The position numbers were made by a program, and so were the translations under genes. From Trichostrongylus colubriformis (taxonomy: Eukaryota; Nematoda; Chromadorea; Rhabditida; Trichostrongylidae), in contig OZ022257.1 in the NCBI GenBank assembly GCA_963978905.1, forward strand, positions 27,791,274 to 27,855,273: a stretch of DNA of 64,000 bases, read 5' to 3'. Numbering within the stretch: position 1 is the first letter of the stretch; every line of letters begins with the position of its first letter. Shown in pieces: positions 46,430 to 58,600 of this stretch. The notes beneath the pieces are model-generated. The model had not been told where the DNA came from and did not search any database. It was given only the letters and a program-made list of their open reading frames with translations.

Positions 46430-46830
46430 CATATGTGCGCCTCATTTTCTGTCCTCATGCCCTATCCTTTCCGAAATTTACTCCATCTCCACAGGGTTTT
46501 TCACGTAACGTCAAGCTCCGCCCACCACTACGAATGCTCCGCCAACTGTGTTTAGGTCTCTTTCATGATTTTGGTATCATATTGGAACCGAGTTTTCAAT
46601 TTTTGTCTAAAAACGGAATATTGCGAAGCACGCTGTCCCATCGTGGGCGGAGCTTAACATGGTCCATGAGTGCTCTTTACTTCTTCTCCTATGCCCTATC
46701 CATCCCAGACTTGTCCACATTTCCACAGGTTGTTTTCCGTGTAACGTCCAAGCTCCCCCACCACTACAAATGCTTCGGCCAGTGCGTCTAGACCTCTTCC
46801 ATGAATTCATCAAACTCATCTCTGACCTCA
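46430..46830 (+). repeat. Direct duplication of about 160 bp, diverged
   Basis: The block at 46430-46590 (ATGCCCTATCC, TCCACAGG, CGTAACGTC.AAGCTC, CCACCACTAC.AATGCT, TCTTTCATG) is repeated in the same order at 46660-46830. The copies are separated by about 70 bases containing a CGTGGGCGGAGCTTAACATG block. Divergence suggests an old tandem event. The 153-codon frame across it reads through both copies and is not otherwise supported. Confidence 0.6.
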
Positions 46831-47029
46831 ATCCAACTTTCCCCACATACACTATTTGGTGGGTGTCAGAAGCTCTACGTCGGATCAAATACAGGTATCG
46901 CTATTACTAGAGATACTCTACTTTTTGACGCCGTGGCGATATCTCATCAGTTTACCATTCAAGCTGTTTTCAACTTTTAATCGTCTCCGCTTACTAGGAT
47001 GACGCCATAGCCGTTAGCGTCCTCACTAG

Positions 47030-48418
47030 AAAACAGAAACGAAAATTTAGTGCTTGCAAACATGGGACGGTAATGCTAAGCTGAAATAAAATGTATCCAT
47101 CCGCGCAGAAACTCTGCGGATCACGCTACACATTCGGTGAGTTTTTCTAGCTGTTGTCCACGTGATCGTCATCTTCTTGGTTTTGTGACTACTGAAAGTT
47201 GAAGTGACAAGTGGTTGAAGCGGTTTCACAACCCATTCAATAAAAAAGCAGTGAGATCACAGTGCGTACGTAGTTCAATCGAGGCGCTCTTCATAACCTG
47301 AACTGCACAGTGGTTACGATAGCCTGCTGTTACTGGATTAGATGGACCCCTATGTACTGGTATATAATACGAACCGATGGTAAATTTAGCTGGAGACACT
47401 ACTGTAGCCGGCGTCCAGCGCACTATGGCCTCAGCTTTTAGCCTTAGCCTTAGTTTAAGGAGAGCCCCTACCCCTTAATCAAGCTTCGGTAAAAACATAA
47501 CCTCAAATATGAACGATGATCATTAAAGAACGGTTTCGAGTGCCTCCAAATACAAGCACGAGCACCGAGATCACTAATTACATGAAAAATCATTCCAAGC
47601 GACGTTCCCAGCATGGGGGTACTCATTTTCGCTGTTACCGCTCTCCTAATACCGCCCTACAATCACCACTTTGTATATTCAGATGTATATCTCTACCCAG
47701 ACCTTCAATCCTTGAATGATGGAGGTAGGAGTTCTCCCAAAGAGAGGGTTAGGCAAAATAGGGAGATGATGTAAATGGAGGGCTCCTCCCGGCGTTCGGC
47801 GCTAATTCTGCATGATATTTTTGCCCAAGCTCTAGTTGGAGAAGAGTTCCTCAGTTCATAGGTAAATATATACACCTAGGTATGCATTCTGTAATAAACT
47901 ATACACCGGAAACACTACTAAACAAAGGTGAAACTCAGTCGAAAACTCCGCTTGGCAGGGAGCGACGATGGGATTTCATAGTACCTTTTGAGCGCCTTCG
48001 AAATATCGAAATTCTTTCAGAACTGAAGCTGAGTATATGGCTATCGAAACTCCTTCAACCTTCGTTCGGCAAAGGGAACAGCATACTTCCATCAGAGTAT
48101 GGCGCTTTGAGAATATCTGACAAGGATAACAACAAGCAACTAGAACATCATCCCAAATTCTTTTCAACTCTCCCTTCAATAGCGTCATAGACATCTACAA
48201 CACATTTCATTATAAATCTTATTAAAATAAAGTGATTTTATGTTGACATCCTTCCACGAACCTCGTTCCCTCATTCAGCTCACAGAACTCGTGGGCAATA
48301 GCTGAAAAAAGTTGCCGAATGTGTAGTATGGTACGCAGATTCTCTGCGGATGATTACATTTAACTTCATGTCAGGTTACTGTAGCATGGTTGCAAACACT
48401 GAATTTTCGTTTCTGTTT
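47030..48418. mobile_element. 1.39-kb element with long inverted termini
   Basis: The left terminus AAAACAGAAACGAAAATT, with AGTG.TTGCAA..CATG and CTGCGGAT..... TACACATTCGG, is inverted at the right end over about 120 bases. CTCACTAG is repeated directly at 47022-47029 and 48419-48426, an 8-bp flanking duplication (up to 12 if AAAA is included). Long inverted termini with 8-9 bp duplications fit Mutator-like or hAT-related elements. The interior has a 102-codon plus frame (47882-48190) with no motif I recognise, so the superfamily is open. Confidence 0.7.
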
Positions 48419-48426
48419 CTCACTAG

Positions 48427-50324
48427 AAAAAAGCATCTTCTTGAACTGCGAAGCAAAAGCAGAAGCACTCTCTTCTTTGTAGCCTCAGAACGTTGAACTG
48501 AACGTGCTCAGTGATACGACAATGAAAAAATTGTAAATTCTCAATATCGACCTTCTTCAGCTGCTGGTCCCAGAAGGTGTACCATTGTCGCCAACGCTGG
48601 GGTTCAAAACGGTAACCAACGCTACATATGACACGCGCCGTTTGTGGCACCTTTATTTGTTGGAAGCGTTTTGTAGATGTTTCACCTATTTCATGTCGTT
48701 GTAGGATTACTTACTTTACGCCGATGAATATTTGCGCAGATTTCAGTCTAAGAACATGGCTCTGAGAGCTATTTCCTAGCATGACACCACAGAACAGTTG
48801 CTTAGTATCTGGCTTCGGTCGTGGCGTGCTTGCCCTTTGGCACAAACAAGTTTTTGTGTCCACTACCTCTGAGCGACGGGGAATCTTCAGATGGAACGTG
48901 GAGGAGACACTTCCTTCTCGTCTTGGACCTCACTGCAAGCTTCGCTTAATCACCTTCCTCACACAGTACATATCTATCTTAGTTAAATAAAACGACAACA
49001 TGCACCACTGTCAGGATCTGTAGCCCGATTACCTCCCTAGACAACTGGAAGCATGTACTTCCGAATTTCTATCAATTTTTCTATATGTATCCAAGTTCGA
49101 CTCTCCATGAATCGCATTTTGTTTCTTTACTATCTCTTCTTGTAGCCGCAACCAAGATGGTGACTAACTTTACTGGGCCAACGTCTCGGCCTGTCGCCCC
49201 CGTCAGAGCCTAGAAAGCCAAAGACAAATACGATTTATCCTTCGAACACCATCTCGAACTTTTGGCCTGGGGTGAAAGCAGTTCACCCCAGGCCAGAAGA
49301 GTTTAGAAAGGAGGCGCAAACAACAACTACAGTGGAACTAACCTTTAAGCACAATCGGCTGTAGCTGGAACCACAGATTTCTTAGTTAAAGATACCAGAA
49401 GGGGACCATTTTGGCTCACGGTAGAACAGACGTAGTGTGGACGAGTTTAAATGGCCGCCATTGCACAAACTCGCCAATTTGACGCCTTGGCATGGTGCCA
49501 AAATGAGATGTTTCTACTAGAAATTTGTTTTTTCTTTTCACTTTTTACTTTGTTCTTTCTCATATTGTTTCTAGATGTACTTACATGAAAGATTATGTAG
49601 TGGGAATGGCCACTCCACTGCGCTGGGAGTCAGGTGCTACAACTAACGTCGACCCGCGGCCCGTCTCCTACAGCGGACAACTCGGAAGGTCTGTGAAATG
49701 ATGCGAATTGGATGCGAATACACAGCGCAGCGATGCGGTCTCGAATCCGGGTTTTTTTCACCGATTATCGCTTCTAACCTTCTGTGTTCGTTACAAAATG
49801 CTCATTTCTTTGCATTTTTCTCTTGTTTCGGACCCCTAAATTTATCAACATATTTTTGCTGCTAGGTTGCTCATACCATTTTGTTCGCACAAGTCGCACC
49901 TGTGCGTTCAGAAAAGAAAGCCGCTTATCTTTGGGATTCTATCGTGTAAACCGGATGTTTTCCGCCTGGTTGTTATGAAGGCTGAAATACGTGTCCATTT
50001 CTGTCTGGGTTGAGCAGAAGTGCGTTGAAGAAATGTGTTGTCAACGATATCTGGCAAGTTTCCAGTGGAAAAGGAGCGTGAGCGAGTCAGTGATCATTTT
50101 CTTCTATCCGCTAAAAATCAAAGGCTTGAAAATAAGTGCACTAGATCAGTAACTTGGAGAGGTGTCGCTCATCACAGTCACACGTTGGGACCATTCCCCT
50201 TAGTGAGGACCACCCTCACTCTGACGACAGTGAAGTGGCGGGGTCTACAGCGAGCAGAGTCACTGCTACTGGTGAAAGTCAGTCGATTAGTCGAAATTCC
50301 TTACAGTCCTCCAATACCTTGAAC
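48427..50324. other. Mostly unassigned; one hairpin, one possible SINE head
   Basis: 49264-49276 (GGCCTGGGGTGAA) is perfectly inverted at 49282-49294 with a 5-base loop. Near 49728-49755 GGTCTCGAATCCGGGTTTTT resembles a tRNA B box followed by a T-run, perhaps a decayed SINE. A Ser-rich frame (50154-50330, e.g. SEDHPHSDDSEVAGSTAS) could be an exon but has no splice support. Nothing else supported. Confidence 0.35.
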
Positions 50325-50470
50325 TTACAAGGGAAGGACCCCAGGTCGAAGTGGCCATTCGGAATTGGATACATATGGTCAGACGTATGTTCGGACGCTG
50401 ATATCGATTCTGTATTCGACATTTGCAAAACGATTCTCTAAGCGGAGTTATGGAGGTTATTTGAATGAAC
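50325..50470 (+). repeat. Dispersed repeat family F, copy 2
   Basis: CTTACAAGGGAAGGACCCCA, GGTCGAAGTGGCCATTCGG and CGATTCTCTAAGCGGAGTTA match copy 1 (44480) and the inverse of copy 3 (51150-51395). Truncated after GGAGTTATGGAGG. Confidence 0.65.
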
Positions 50471-50524
50471 GGCTACACGTCGGATCTCGTTGGCGAGGCA
50501 CTATGTCATAAGCATGGCCGTTGC

Positions 50525-50735
50525 TGAGCTAGCAATGGCCTCAGGGGCTCAATGGTAGTGTTCCGGAACTGCAGGAGGGGGCAGGGGTTTGCTCCCCGCC
50601 GGTGCGAGTTTTTTTGCATTTTGTGCTTCATTGTCGGTAAGTGCTTTTCTTTCACTTCTGGACGTTTTCTTGTACTGGTACCTATCGCACCCATCATTTA
50701 CACTGCCACTTTATTCATAACTACTAACATCACTC
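50525..50735 (+). mobile_element. tRNA-derived SINE copy
   Basis: GGGGCTCAATGGTAGTG (A box), GGGGTTTGCTCCCCGCC (B box), then TTTTTTTGCATTTTGTGCTT, AAGTGCTTTTCTTTCACTTC, TGGACGTTTTCTTGTA and TCATTTACACTGCCACTT. The tail is colinear with the copy at 23775-23985, so the family is at least about 210 bp long. Confidence 0.75.
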
Positions 50736-51149
50736 ACAAGGGAAGGATACAGTCGAAGAGAATCCCGTACCACACGAATTAGGTGTTGTTGCGTAAAAGA
50801 ATATGGTATTCGCGCACAGGGGGTCGAATTACCCCTCTGTGCAAATTTTCAGCCAAATCCAGTCTTTGGTCCAACTTCCGAAAATTGGGGGTGGCCAGGA
50901 GATGAAGTAGTAGTTTTTGGATTTTCTTCAACAAAACATCCTGCAACCTGAACAAGATAACCTACACGTACCTGTTACACTTGCCCATCGCACTAAATGC
51001 ACGAAACAAGTAGGAGCATTTCCCAGGCAAGGGTCAACGACTTCTCCTCTGTTCAATGGCTGCCACCCTAATGCCACCCAGCCCGTGAATTTTTCCGAAA
51101 TTTGGTCAAGTTCTTGAATTGACCGAAAACTCGTTCCTCAGATAATTTG

Positions 51150-51395
51150 ACTCCCTCAACACGAAAATCGCCCTGGTTTTGCGCAAGAACGTCTGGCTCG
51201 CGTGCTATGGGCTTCTAAACTTACCATATAATAGTACCGTTTTTTCAAAAAAAAAGACCCCCATAACTCCGTTTAGAGAATCGCTTTGCAAATTCCGAAT
51301 GCAGATTCGAGATCAGCGTCCGAAAATACGTCGGACCATAGGTATCCCATTCCGAAAGGCCACTTCGACTTGGGGTCCTTCCCTTGTTGGCCTCA
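51150..51395 (-). repeat. Dispersed repeat family F, copy 3
   Basis: On the minus strand AAGGGAAGGACCCCAAGTCG, CGACGTATTTTCGGACGCTG, CGGAGTTATGGGGGTC and GCCAGACGTTCTTGCGCAAA follow the order of copy 1. The 108- and 93-codon frames here are products of the repeat. Confidence 0.65.
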
Positions 51396-51639
51396 AGGTG
51401 AATTTGCGCGAAAAGGCCCTGAAACTGCAAAAACCTGCTTTCCCACCATTCCTCTTCCCTCCTTGTTTTTCGAACTTTGAGACTCATACCCTGCAGTTGA
51501 TGTAAAGTTTCGGCTATTTGCAACATCAGTGCTCACCTTTCTCAGCCTATATGGCCGAAAACATCATGTTTCCAATCTGACCACAAAGCAAAAACAGTCT
51601 CAAGGAGGTAAGGGATCTCTTAGGCGCAAATCGCATCAA

Positions 51640-52630
51640 AATATCGGTGAGCCATAATGGTGGCGAGATTATGTTACTACCAGGGGATCTCGACATTGCA
51701 ATAACACGAGCACACCTGCAGGACGAATGTCAATATAGAACATCACCGGCGGAAAAATTCAAGCACCAATATCGAAGATTGGACAGAGTTTGCTTAGCAT
51801 AACTGGAACTGCACGGTTACCTAGGACCGTAGGCACACCTTTCAAGAGTTCAAGTGACATCCCAACCTGTCCGGTTCTCTACATCCTCCTCAAATCCACG
51901 AATTCTCGCCGACTGCCATATACTCTACAACCCTGCAGATTTCAAGGTGCGGCGCGATTTTAAAAAACGGTGTTGGAGGGCCTACGGATAGAATATCGAC
52001 TAGAACACCTAGGACTACAAAATCTTGAAAATCTTGTGCTAGTGCAGCTACCACCTTTCATACCTGCTCACCTCAGTAACACGATCAGGTTCCTTGATTT
52101 GCTGAGGAAATCAGGTTTAGGAGGATCACGTCATGGTATTCCTCGACGTGACATCTCTCTATACCAACGTGTCGAATGAGAGCCCGTTGAGACGACCTTT
52201 GAACTCTTGAACAAACACAGATCGCCGATCTGCACGCATGGCATATCAATTTCTCAGGTCATGACACAAATCGAGGAATGTCTAGATGCTCTATGTACAG
52301 AAAATGTAGGAGAAATATTATAGGCAGATCAGGAGACTAGCGACGGGCCAAGGGTTAGCACCTGCACCAGCCATAGCCTATATGTTCAAGATAGAAAAGA
52401 ACCTATTGGATCGTCGACCCACTCGTACTGCCGTCATATAGACGATTGCTTCGTCATCTACTCGAACCAGAAGGAAATGGACATGTGTTCCAGCCTGTTC
52501 AACAACCAGGCGGAAAACATCCGTTCATCAAGAGAAGCTAAAAGACTACTGGCTTCCTTTCCTGAATGTAAGGTGCAACTTGAACGTGGGTGGTATCGAA
52601 CAAAAATGGCATAAGGAACCTAGCAGCATA
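51640..52630 (+). pseudogene. Penelope-like element, reverse transcriptase part
   Basis: Penelope-like elements use a telomerase-like reverse transcriptase fused to a GIY-YIG endonuclease. Visible plus-strand pieces in order: EIMLLPGDLDIAITRAHLQ, DECQYRTSPAEKFKHQYRRL, FIPAHLSNTIRFLDLLR, FLDVTSLYTNVSNE (first catalytic Asp region), ISQVMTQIEECLDALC, ATGQGLAPAPAIAYMFKIEK, HIDDCFVIYSNQKEMDMC (the Asp pair, with the usual Tyr changed to His) and WYRTKM or KWHKEPSS in shifted frames. There are several frameshifts and stops. The frame is interrupted at the TA 52629-52630 by a MITE and resumes at 62242. Confidence 0.8.
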
Positions 52631-53547
52631 CATGGGGTTGAGGAATAAGTTGCCGCGGTTTTGTTCAACCTCGTTTTTCACATTGCTCTCTTCCTCTTTC
52701 GATTAACCTTATATATGTTTTCGATGGAGCTTTTTTGCATAAAGTGCTTGTATGTGTTTTTCGATTCCTTCGACTACTTAATATTTATGAGGGAAATCGT
52801 GGTAAGCTGAAGACAAAAAATTGGCACTCGCGCACCTCATTTTTCTCGTCTGCCATCGATCAACAAACGTATGTGTATATGTTTCGATAGAGCTTTCTCG
52901 ACTTTATAGAATGGTATTGCTCTTATTTGAATCGCTCAACTTTTTGCGCTTTTTAAGGCTCACAAAGGCAGTACTCACGAAAGTGTGCACTTTCATTAAC
53001 TTCTCTTCCTCGCCTACCATCGGGATCGAAAGGAATATCCAGATGTCGATTCGATAAAGCTCTTCTTGCTCTACACGATAATGCCACTATTCTTTTGAAT
53101 CTTTTCATATTTTGGCATATAGGGTCAAGTTTCCATCTTTTTTCAATTTAAATTGCGTAGTGATAATGACATGTTTTGGCATAATACTTCAATTTATTCG
53201 ATAGAGCTCTTTGCGCTCTGCAAGATAGTGTTTACGGTTTTTGTTCGAATCAACTTTCGCCATTTTTAGATCATTTAAAAGTCGACAAAATCGAGCATTT
53301 TCGACAACATGGGTTGAAAATGCTCGATCTCGTCGACTTTAAATAATCTAAAAAATGGCAAAAACTAATTCGAACGAAAACCGTAAACACTATCTTGTAG
53401 AGCGCAAAGAGCTCTATCGAATAAAGAAAACATTATGCCAAAACATTCCATTATCATTACGCAATTTAACATTGAAAACATTGAAAAAAGGTGGAAACTT
53501 ATCCCTATCATACCCTATATATAAACCAGGAGTTTGGTTTGTCCGTT

Positions 53548-53550
<3 letters not shown>

Positions 53551-53596
<46 letters not shown>
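53551..53596. repeat. (GT)23 microsatellite
   Basis: Uninterrupted GT dinucleotides just inside the Helitron 5' end, in the position where the internal modules at 55482, 59518 and 60379 have short GTCTGT-type sequence. It probably expanded from that motif. Confidence 0.95.
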
Positions 53597-53600
<4 letters not shown>

Positions 53601-53879
53601 CCGCCCTTTGGTTCAATTACCCAAGTTTGAGGTACGTGACACTATACAGACCCTCAGAAGTTAGCAGGAAAGGTCGAGCCAAGTGCTGGCTGGGTGAGGC
53701 GTAATGGGGGATGTACAGAACGCACATCGACTTTGTCGATATCGATTGCATCGATCGTATCGGCTTTGTGCAGAAGGCTGGAAACGGCTCATGTACCCGA
53801 TCCAACGGGAGGTCGGCTCATCAGCGGGAAAGGTCGGATCAAGTGTGGGTTGGGTGGGGAATGGTAGGAGATGCACTCA

Positions 53880-55340
53880 TGAAAGTTGAAATTCTGCACG
53901 CATCACCGATCGATATCGATTGAAAATAACGGTTTTTGTGCAGAAGGCTGGAAACGACTTATGGACCATACTATTGCTTAAGTGCCCTCATGAAAGTTGA
54001 AATTCTATAAGATGATGCATCACCGATCGATATTGATTGAAAATATCGGTTTTTGTGCAGAAGGTTGGAAACGGCTTATGGACCATACTATTGATTAAGT
54101 GCCCTCATAGAAGTTAAATTCTACAACATCACGCACCACCGATCGATATTGATTGAAAATATCGGTTTTTGTGCAGAAGGTTGGAAACGGCTTATGGACC
54201 ATAATACTGAGTGAGGGCCCTCATAGATGTTAAAATTCTATAACATCATGCATCACCGATCGATTGATTGAAAATATCGGTTTTTGTGCAGAAGGCTGGA
54301 AACGGCTTATGGACCATACTATTGATTAAGTTCCCTCATAATAATTGAAATTTTACAACAACATGTGTCACCGATCAATACTGATTGAAAATATCGGTTT
54401 TTGTGCAAAAGGCTGGAAACGGCTCATGGACCATACTATTTATTAAGTGCCCATAGAGGTTGAAATTCTACAACATCATGCACCACTGATCAATATTGAT
54501 TGAAAATATCGGTTTTTGTGCAGAAGGCTGGAAACGGCTTATGGACCATACTATTGATTAAGTGCCCTCATAAAAGTTGAAATTCTATAACATCATGCAT
54601 CACCGATCGATATTGATTGAAAATATCGGTTTTTGTGCAGAGGGTTGGAAACGGCTTATGGACCATACTACTGAGTGAGTGCCCTCATAGAAGTTAAAAT
54701 TCTACAACATCACGCATCACCGATCGATATTGAGTGAAAATACCGGTTTTTGTGCAGAAGGCTGGAAACGGCTTATGGACCATATTATTGATTAAGTTCC
54801 CTCATAATAATTGAAACTTTACAACAACATGTGTCACCGATCAATATTGATTGAAAATATCGGTTTTTGTGCAAAAGGCTGGAAACGGCTCATGGACCAT
54901 ACTATTGATCAAGTGCCCTCATAGAGGTTGAAATTCTACAATATCATGCATCACTGAACAATATTGATTGAAGATATCGGTTTTTGTGCGGAAGGCTGGA
55001 AACGGCTTATGGACCATACTAGTGATTAAGTGCCCTCATAAAAGTTGAAATTCTATAACATCATGCATCACCGATCGATATTGATTGAAAATATCGGTTT
55101 TTGTGCAGAAGGCTGGAAACGGCTTATGGACCATACTATTGATTAAGTGCCCTCATAGAGGTTGAAATTCTACGACATCATGCATCACCGATCGATATTG
55201 ATTGATCGGTTTTTGTGCAGAAGGTTGGAAACGGCTTATGGACCATACTATTGATTAAGTGCCCTTATAAAAGTTGAAATTCTGCAACAACATGCGTCAC
55301 CGATCAATATTGATTGAAAATATCGGTTATTGCGTAGAAG
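53880..55340 (+). repeat. 116-bp tandem satellite, about 13 units
   Basis: The unit reads CACCGATCGATATTGATTGA, AAATATCGGTTTTTGTGCAG, AAGGCTGGAAACGGCTTATG, GACCATACTATTGATTAAGT, GCCCTCATA and AAGTTGAAATTCTACAACAT. TCGGTTTTTGTGC recurs about every 116 bases from 53929 to 55207. Units differ by several percent. Isolated units recur at 60110-60235 and 61090-61150. The array sits between the Helitron's first 5' module and a GTGTCCTTACTGCACACCAC block that also follows the single unit at 60235. Confidence 0.9.
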
Positions 55341-55481
55341 GTGTCCTTACTGCACACCACTTTACTGGATCATGTCACACTCCGCCCACTGTGGACACTG
55401 TTGACGGGCCTGCATTGAAATGTTCGGTGTTAAGATGAAAATATCTATAGTTCGTTCGGAAAGAGCCCAGGTGTCGGTATA

Positions 55482-55560
55482 TCATACCTCATATATAAAA
55501 CAGGAGTTTGGTGAGTCTGTATATCTGTGTGTCCACCCTTTGGTTCAACTACCCAAGTTT
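55482..55560 (+). repeat. Internal second Helitron 5'-end module
   Basis: After an A, TCATACCTCATATATAAAAC, AGGAGTTTGGTGAGTCTG and CTTTGGTTCAACTACCCAAG repeat the real 5' end at 53508-53635 in direct orientation, without the long GT run. Similar, more diverged starts lie at 59518 and 60379. Confidence 0.75.
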
Positions 55561-55689
55561 GAGGTGTAGAGGGCGTGGCCTACGGGCTTGGGTGAGAGTG
55601 AGAGTGTGTGACGGGATGAGAGAATTCGATACACGCGCTGACTTTGCATGCTTCCATGTGTGACGCGCAGTAGTGTGCTCCAGCTGGCA

Positions 55690-58600
55690 TACCAAATTGA
55701 ATGAGAGTTTTAGCGCATCGGCGATTTGGCGTGCCACGTCACTCTAGCAACCGCGGTCAGTTGAACGCGGCGCGTGTCAACGTGCGGTTGGTTTCTTTTT
55801 CTTCGCTGTCCATCTCGTGATTTTCCATATCTTATCGAAAGCCGATATCTGTTATGGCAAATATCCAAAATCGCGGATGCGCCAATACTTTCACCTTCCG
55901 ATTAATACGTATCTTATCCTTTACGCAAACGCGCAAATTCTTTCGAATCGCGGATGCGCCGATCCGCCAGTTTTCTCATCGCAGATGCGCAAATTTGCTC
56001 ATTTTCTCGATCGATACGTGTACTTAACTTTACGCCAATGCGCCAAAACTCTCATTTAGTTGGGTATGGCATAACAAATTGAATGAGAGCTTTAGCGCAT
56101 CGGCGCATCCGCGATTTGGAATTTTTGGCATGCCACGTCACTCTAGCAACCGCGGTCAGTTGAACGCGGCGCGTGCCAACGAGCGGTTGATTTCTTTTTC
56201 TCCTATTTCCTTTTCGTAATTTTGCATATCTTATCGAAAGTCGATATCGAAAGCCGCACGATGGCACGCACCGCGTTCAACTGATCGCGGTTACAAGAGT
56301 GACGTGGCACGCCAAAATTCCCATATCACGGATGCGCAAATGTGCTCATTTTCTCGATCGATACGTAAATTTAACTTTACGCCAATGCGCCAAAACTCTC
56401 ATTTAGTTGGGTATGGCATACCAAATTGAGTGAGAGTTTTAGCGCATCGGCGCATCCGCGATTTGGAATTTTTGGCATGCCACGTCACTCTAGCAACCGC
56501 GGTCAGTTGAACGCGGCGCGTGCCAACGTGCGATTGATTTCTTTTTCTCCTCTTTCCATTTCGTGATTTTCCATATCTTATCGAAAGCCGATATCTGTTA
56601 TGGCAAATATCCAAAATCGCGGATGCGCCAATACTTTCACCTTCCGATTAATACGTATCTTATCCTTTACGCAAACGCGCCAATTCTCTCTAATCACAGA
56701 TGCGCAAATGTGCTCATTTTCTCCATCGATACGTATATTTAACTTTACGCCAATGCGCCAAAACTCTCATTTAGTTTGGTATGGCATAACAGATTGAATA
56801 AGAGCTTTAGCGCATCGGCGCATCCGCGATTTGGAATTTTTGGCATGCCACGTCACTCTAGCAACCGCGGTCAGTTGAACGCGGCGCGTGCCAACGTGCG
56901 GTTGATTTCTTTTTCTCCCATTTCCTTTTCGTAATTTTGCACATCTTATCGAAAGCCGATATCTGTTATGGCAAATATCCAAAATCGCGGATGCGCCAAT
57001 ACTTTCACCTTTCGATTAATACGTATCTTATCCTTTACGCAAACGCGCCAATTCTCTCTAATCACAGATGCGCAAATGTGCTCATTTTCTCCATCGATAC
57101 GTATATTTAACTTTACGCCAATGCGCCAAAACTCTCATTTAGTTGGGTATGGCATAACAGATTGAATAAGAGCTTTAGCGCATCGGCGCATCCGCGATTT
57201 GGAATTTTTGGCATGCCACGTCACTCTAGCAACCGCGGTCAGTTGAACGCGGCGCGTGCCAACGTGCGGTTGATTTCTTTTTCTCCTATTTCCTTTTCGT
57301 AATTTTCCATATCTTATCGAAAGTCGATATCGAAAACCGCACGTTGGCACACTGCGTTCAACTGATCGCGGTTACAAGAGTGACGTGGCACGCCAAAATT
57401 CCCAAATCACTGATGCGCAAATGTGCTCATTTTCTCGATCGATACGTATATTTAACTTTACGCCAATGCGCCAAAACTCTCATTTAGTTGGGTATGGCAT
57501 ACCAAATTGAATGAGAGTTTTAGCGCATCGGCGCATCCGCGATTTGGAATTTTTGGCATGCCACGTCACTCTAGCAACCGCGGTCAGTTGAACGCGGCGC
57601 GTGCCAACGTGCGATTGATTTCTTTTTCTCCTCTTTCCATTTCGTGATTTTCCATATCTTATCGAAAGCCGATATCTGTTATGGCAAATATCCAAAATCG
57701 CGGATGCGCCAATACTTTCACCTTCCGATTAATACGTATCTTATCCTTTACGCAAACGCGCCAATTCTCTCTAATCACAGATGCGCAAATGTGCTCATTT
57801 TCTCCATCGATACGTATATTTAACTTTACGCCAATGCGCCAAAACTCTCATTTAGTTTGGTATGGCATAACAGATTGAATAAGAGCTTTAGCGCATCGGC
57901 GCATCCGCGATTTGGAATTTTTGGCATGCCACGTCACTCTAGCAACCGCGGTCAGTTGAACGCGGCGCGTGCCAACGTGCGGTTGATTTCTTTTTCTCCC
58001 ATTTCCTTTTCGTAATTTTGCACATCTTATCGAAAGCCGATATCTGTTATGGCAAATATCCAAAATCGCGGATGCGCCAATACTTTCACCTTTCGATTAA
58101 TACGTATCTTATCCTTTACGCAAACGCGCCAATTCTCTCTAATCACAGATGCGCAAATGTGCTCATTTTCTCCATCGATACGTATATTTAACTTTACGCC
58201 AATGCGCCAAAACTCTCATTTAGTTGGGTATGGCATAACAGATTGAATAAGAGCTTTAGCGCATCGGCGCATCCGCGATTTGGAATTTTTGGCATGCCAC
58301 GTCACTCTAGCAACCGCGGTCAGTTGAACGCGGCGCGTGCCAACGTGCGGTTGATTTCTTTTTCTCCTATTTCCTTTTCGTAATTTTCCATATCTTATCG
58401 AAAGTCGATATCGAAAACCGCACGTTGGCACACTGCGTTCAACTGATCGCGGTTACAAGAGTGACGTGGCACGCCAAAATTCCCAAATCACTGATGCGCA
58501 AATGTGCTCATTTTCTCGATCGATACGTATATTTAACTTTACGCCAATGCGCCAAAACTCTCATTTAGTTGGGTATGGCATACCAAATTGAATGAGAGTT

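Noticed and set aside
53355..53630. Frame encoding a Val-Cys repeat
   Set aside because: It is translation of the (GT)23 microsatellite across the MITE-Helitron junction.
53880..55340. Regular repeats resembling a CRISPR array
   Set aside because: The 116-bp units are contiguous and similar throughout, without constant repeats alternating with unique spacers, and the context is eukaryotic.
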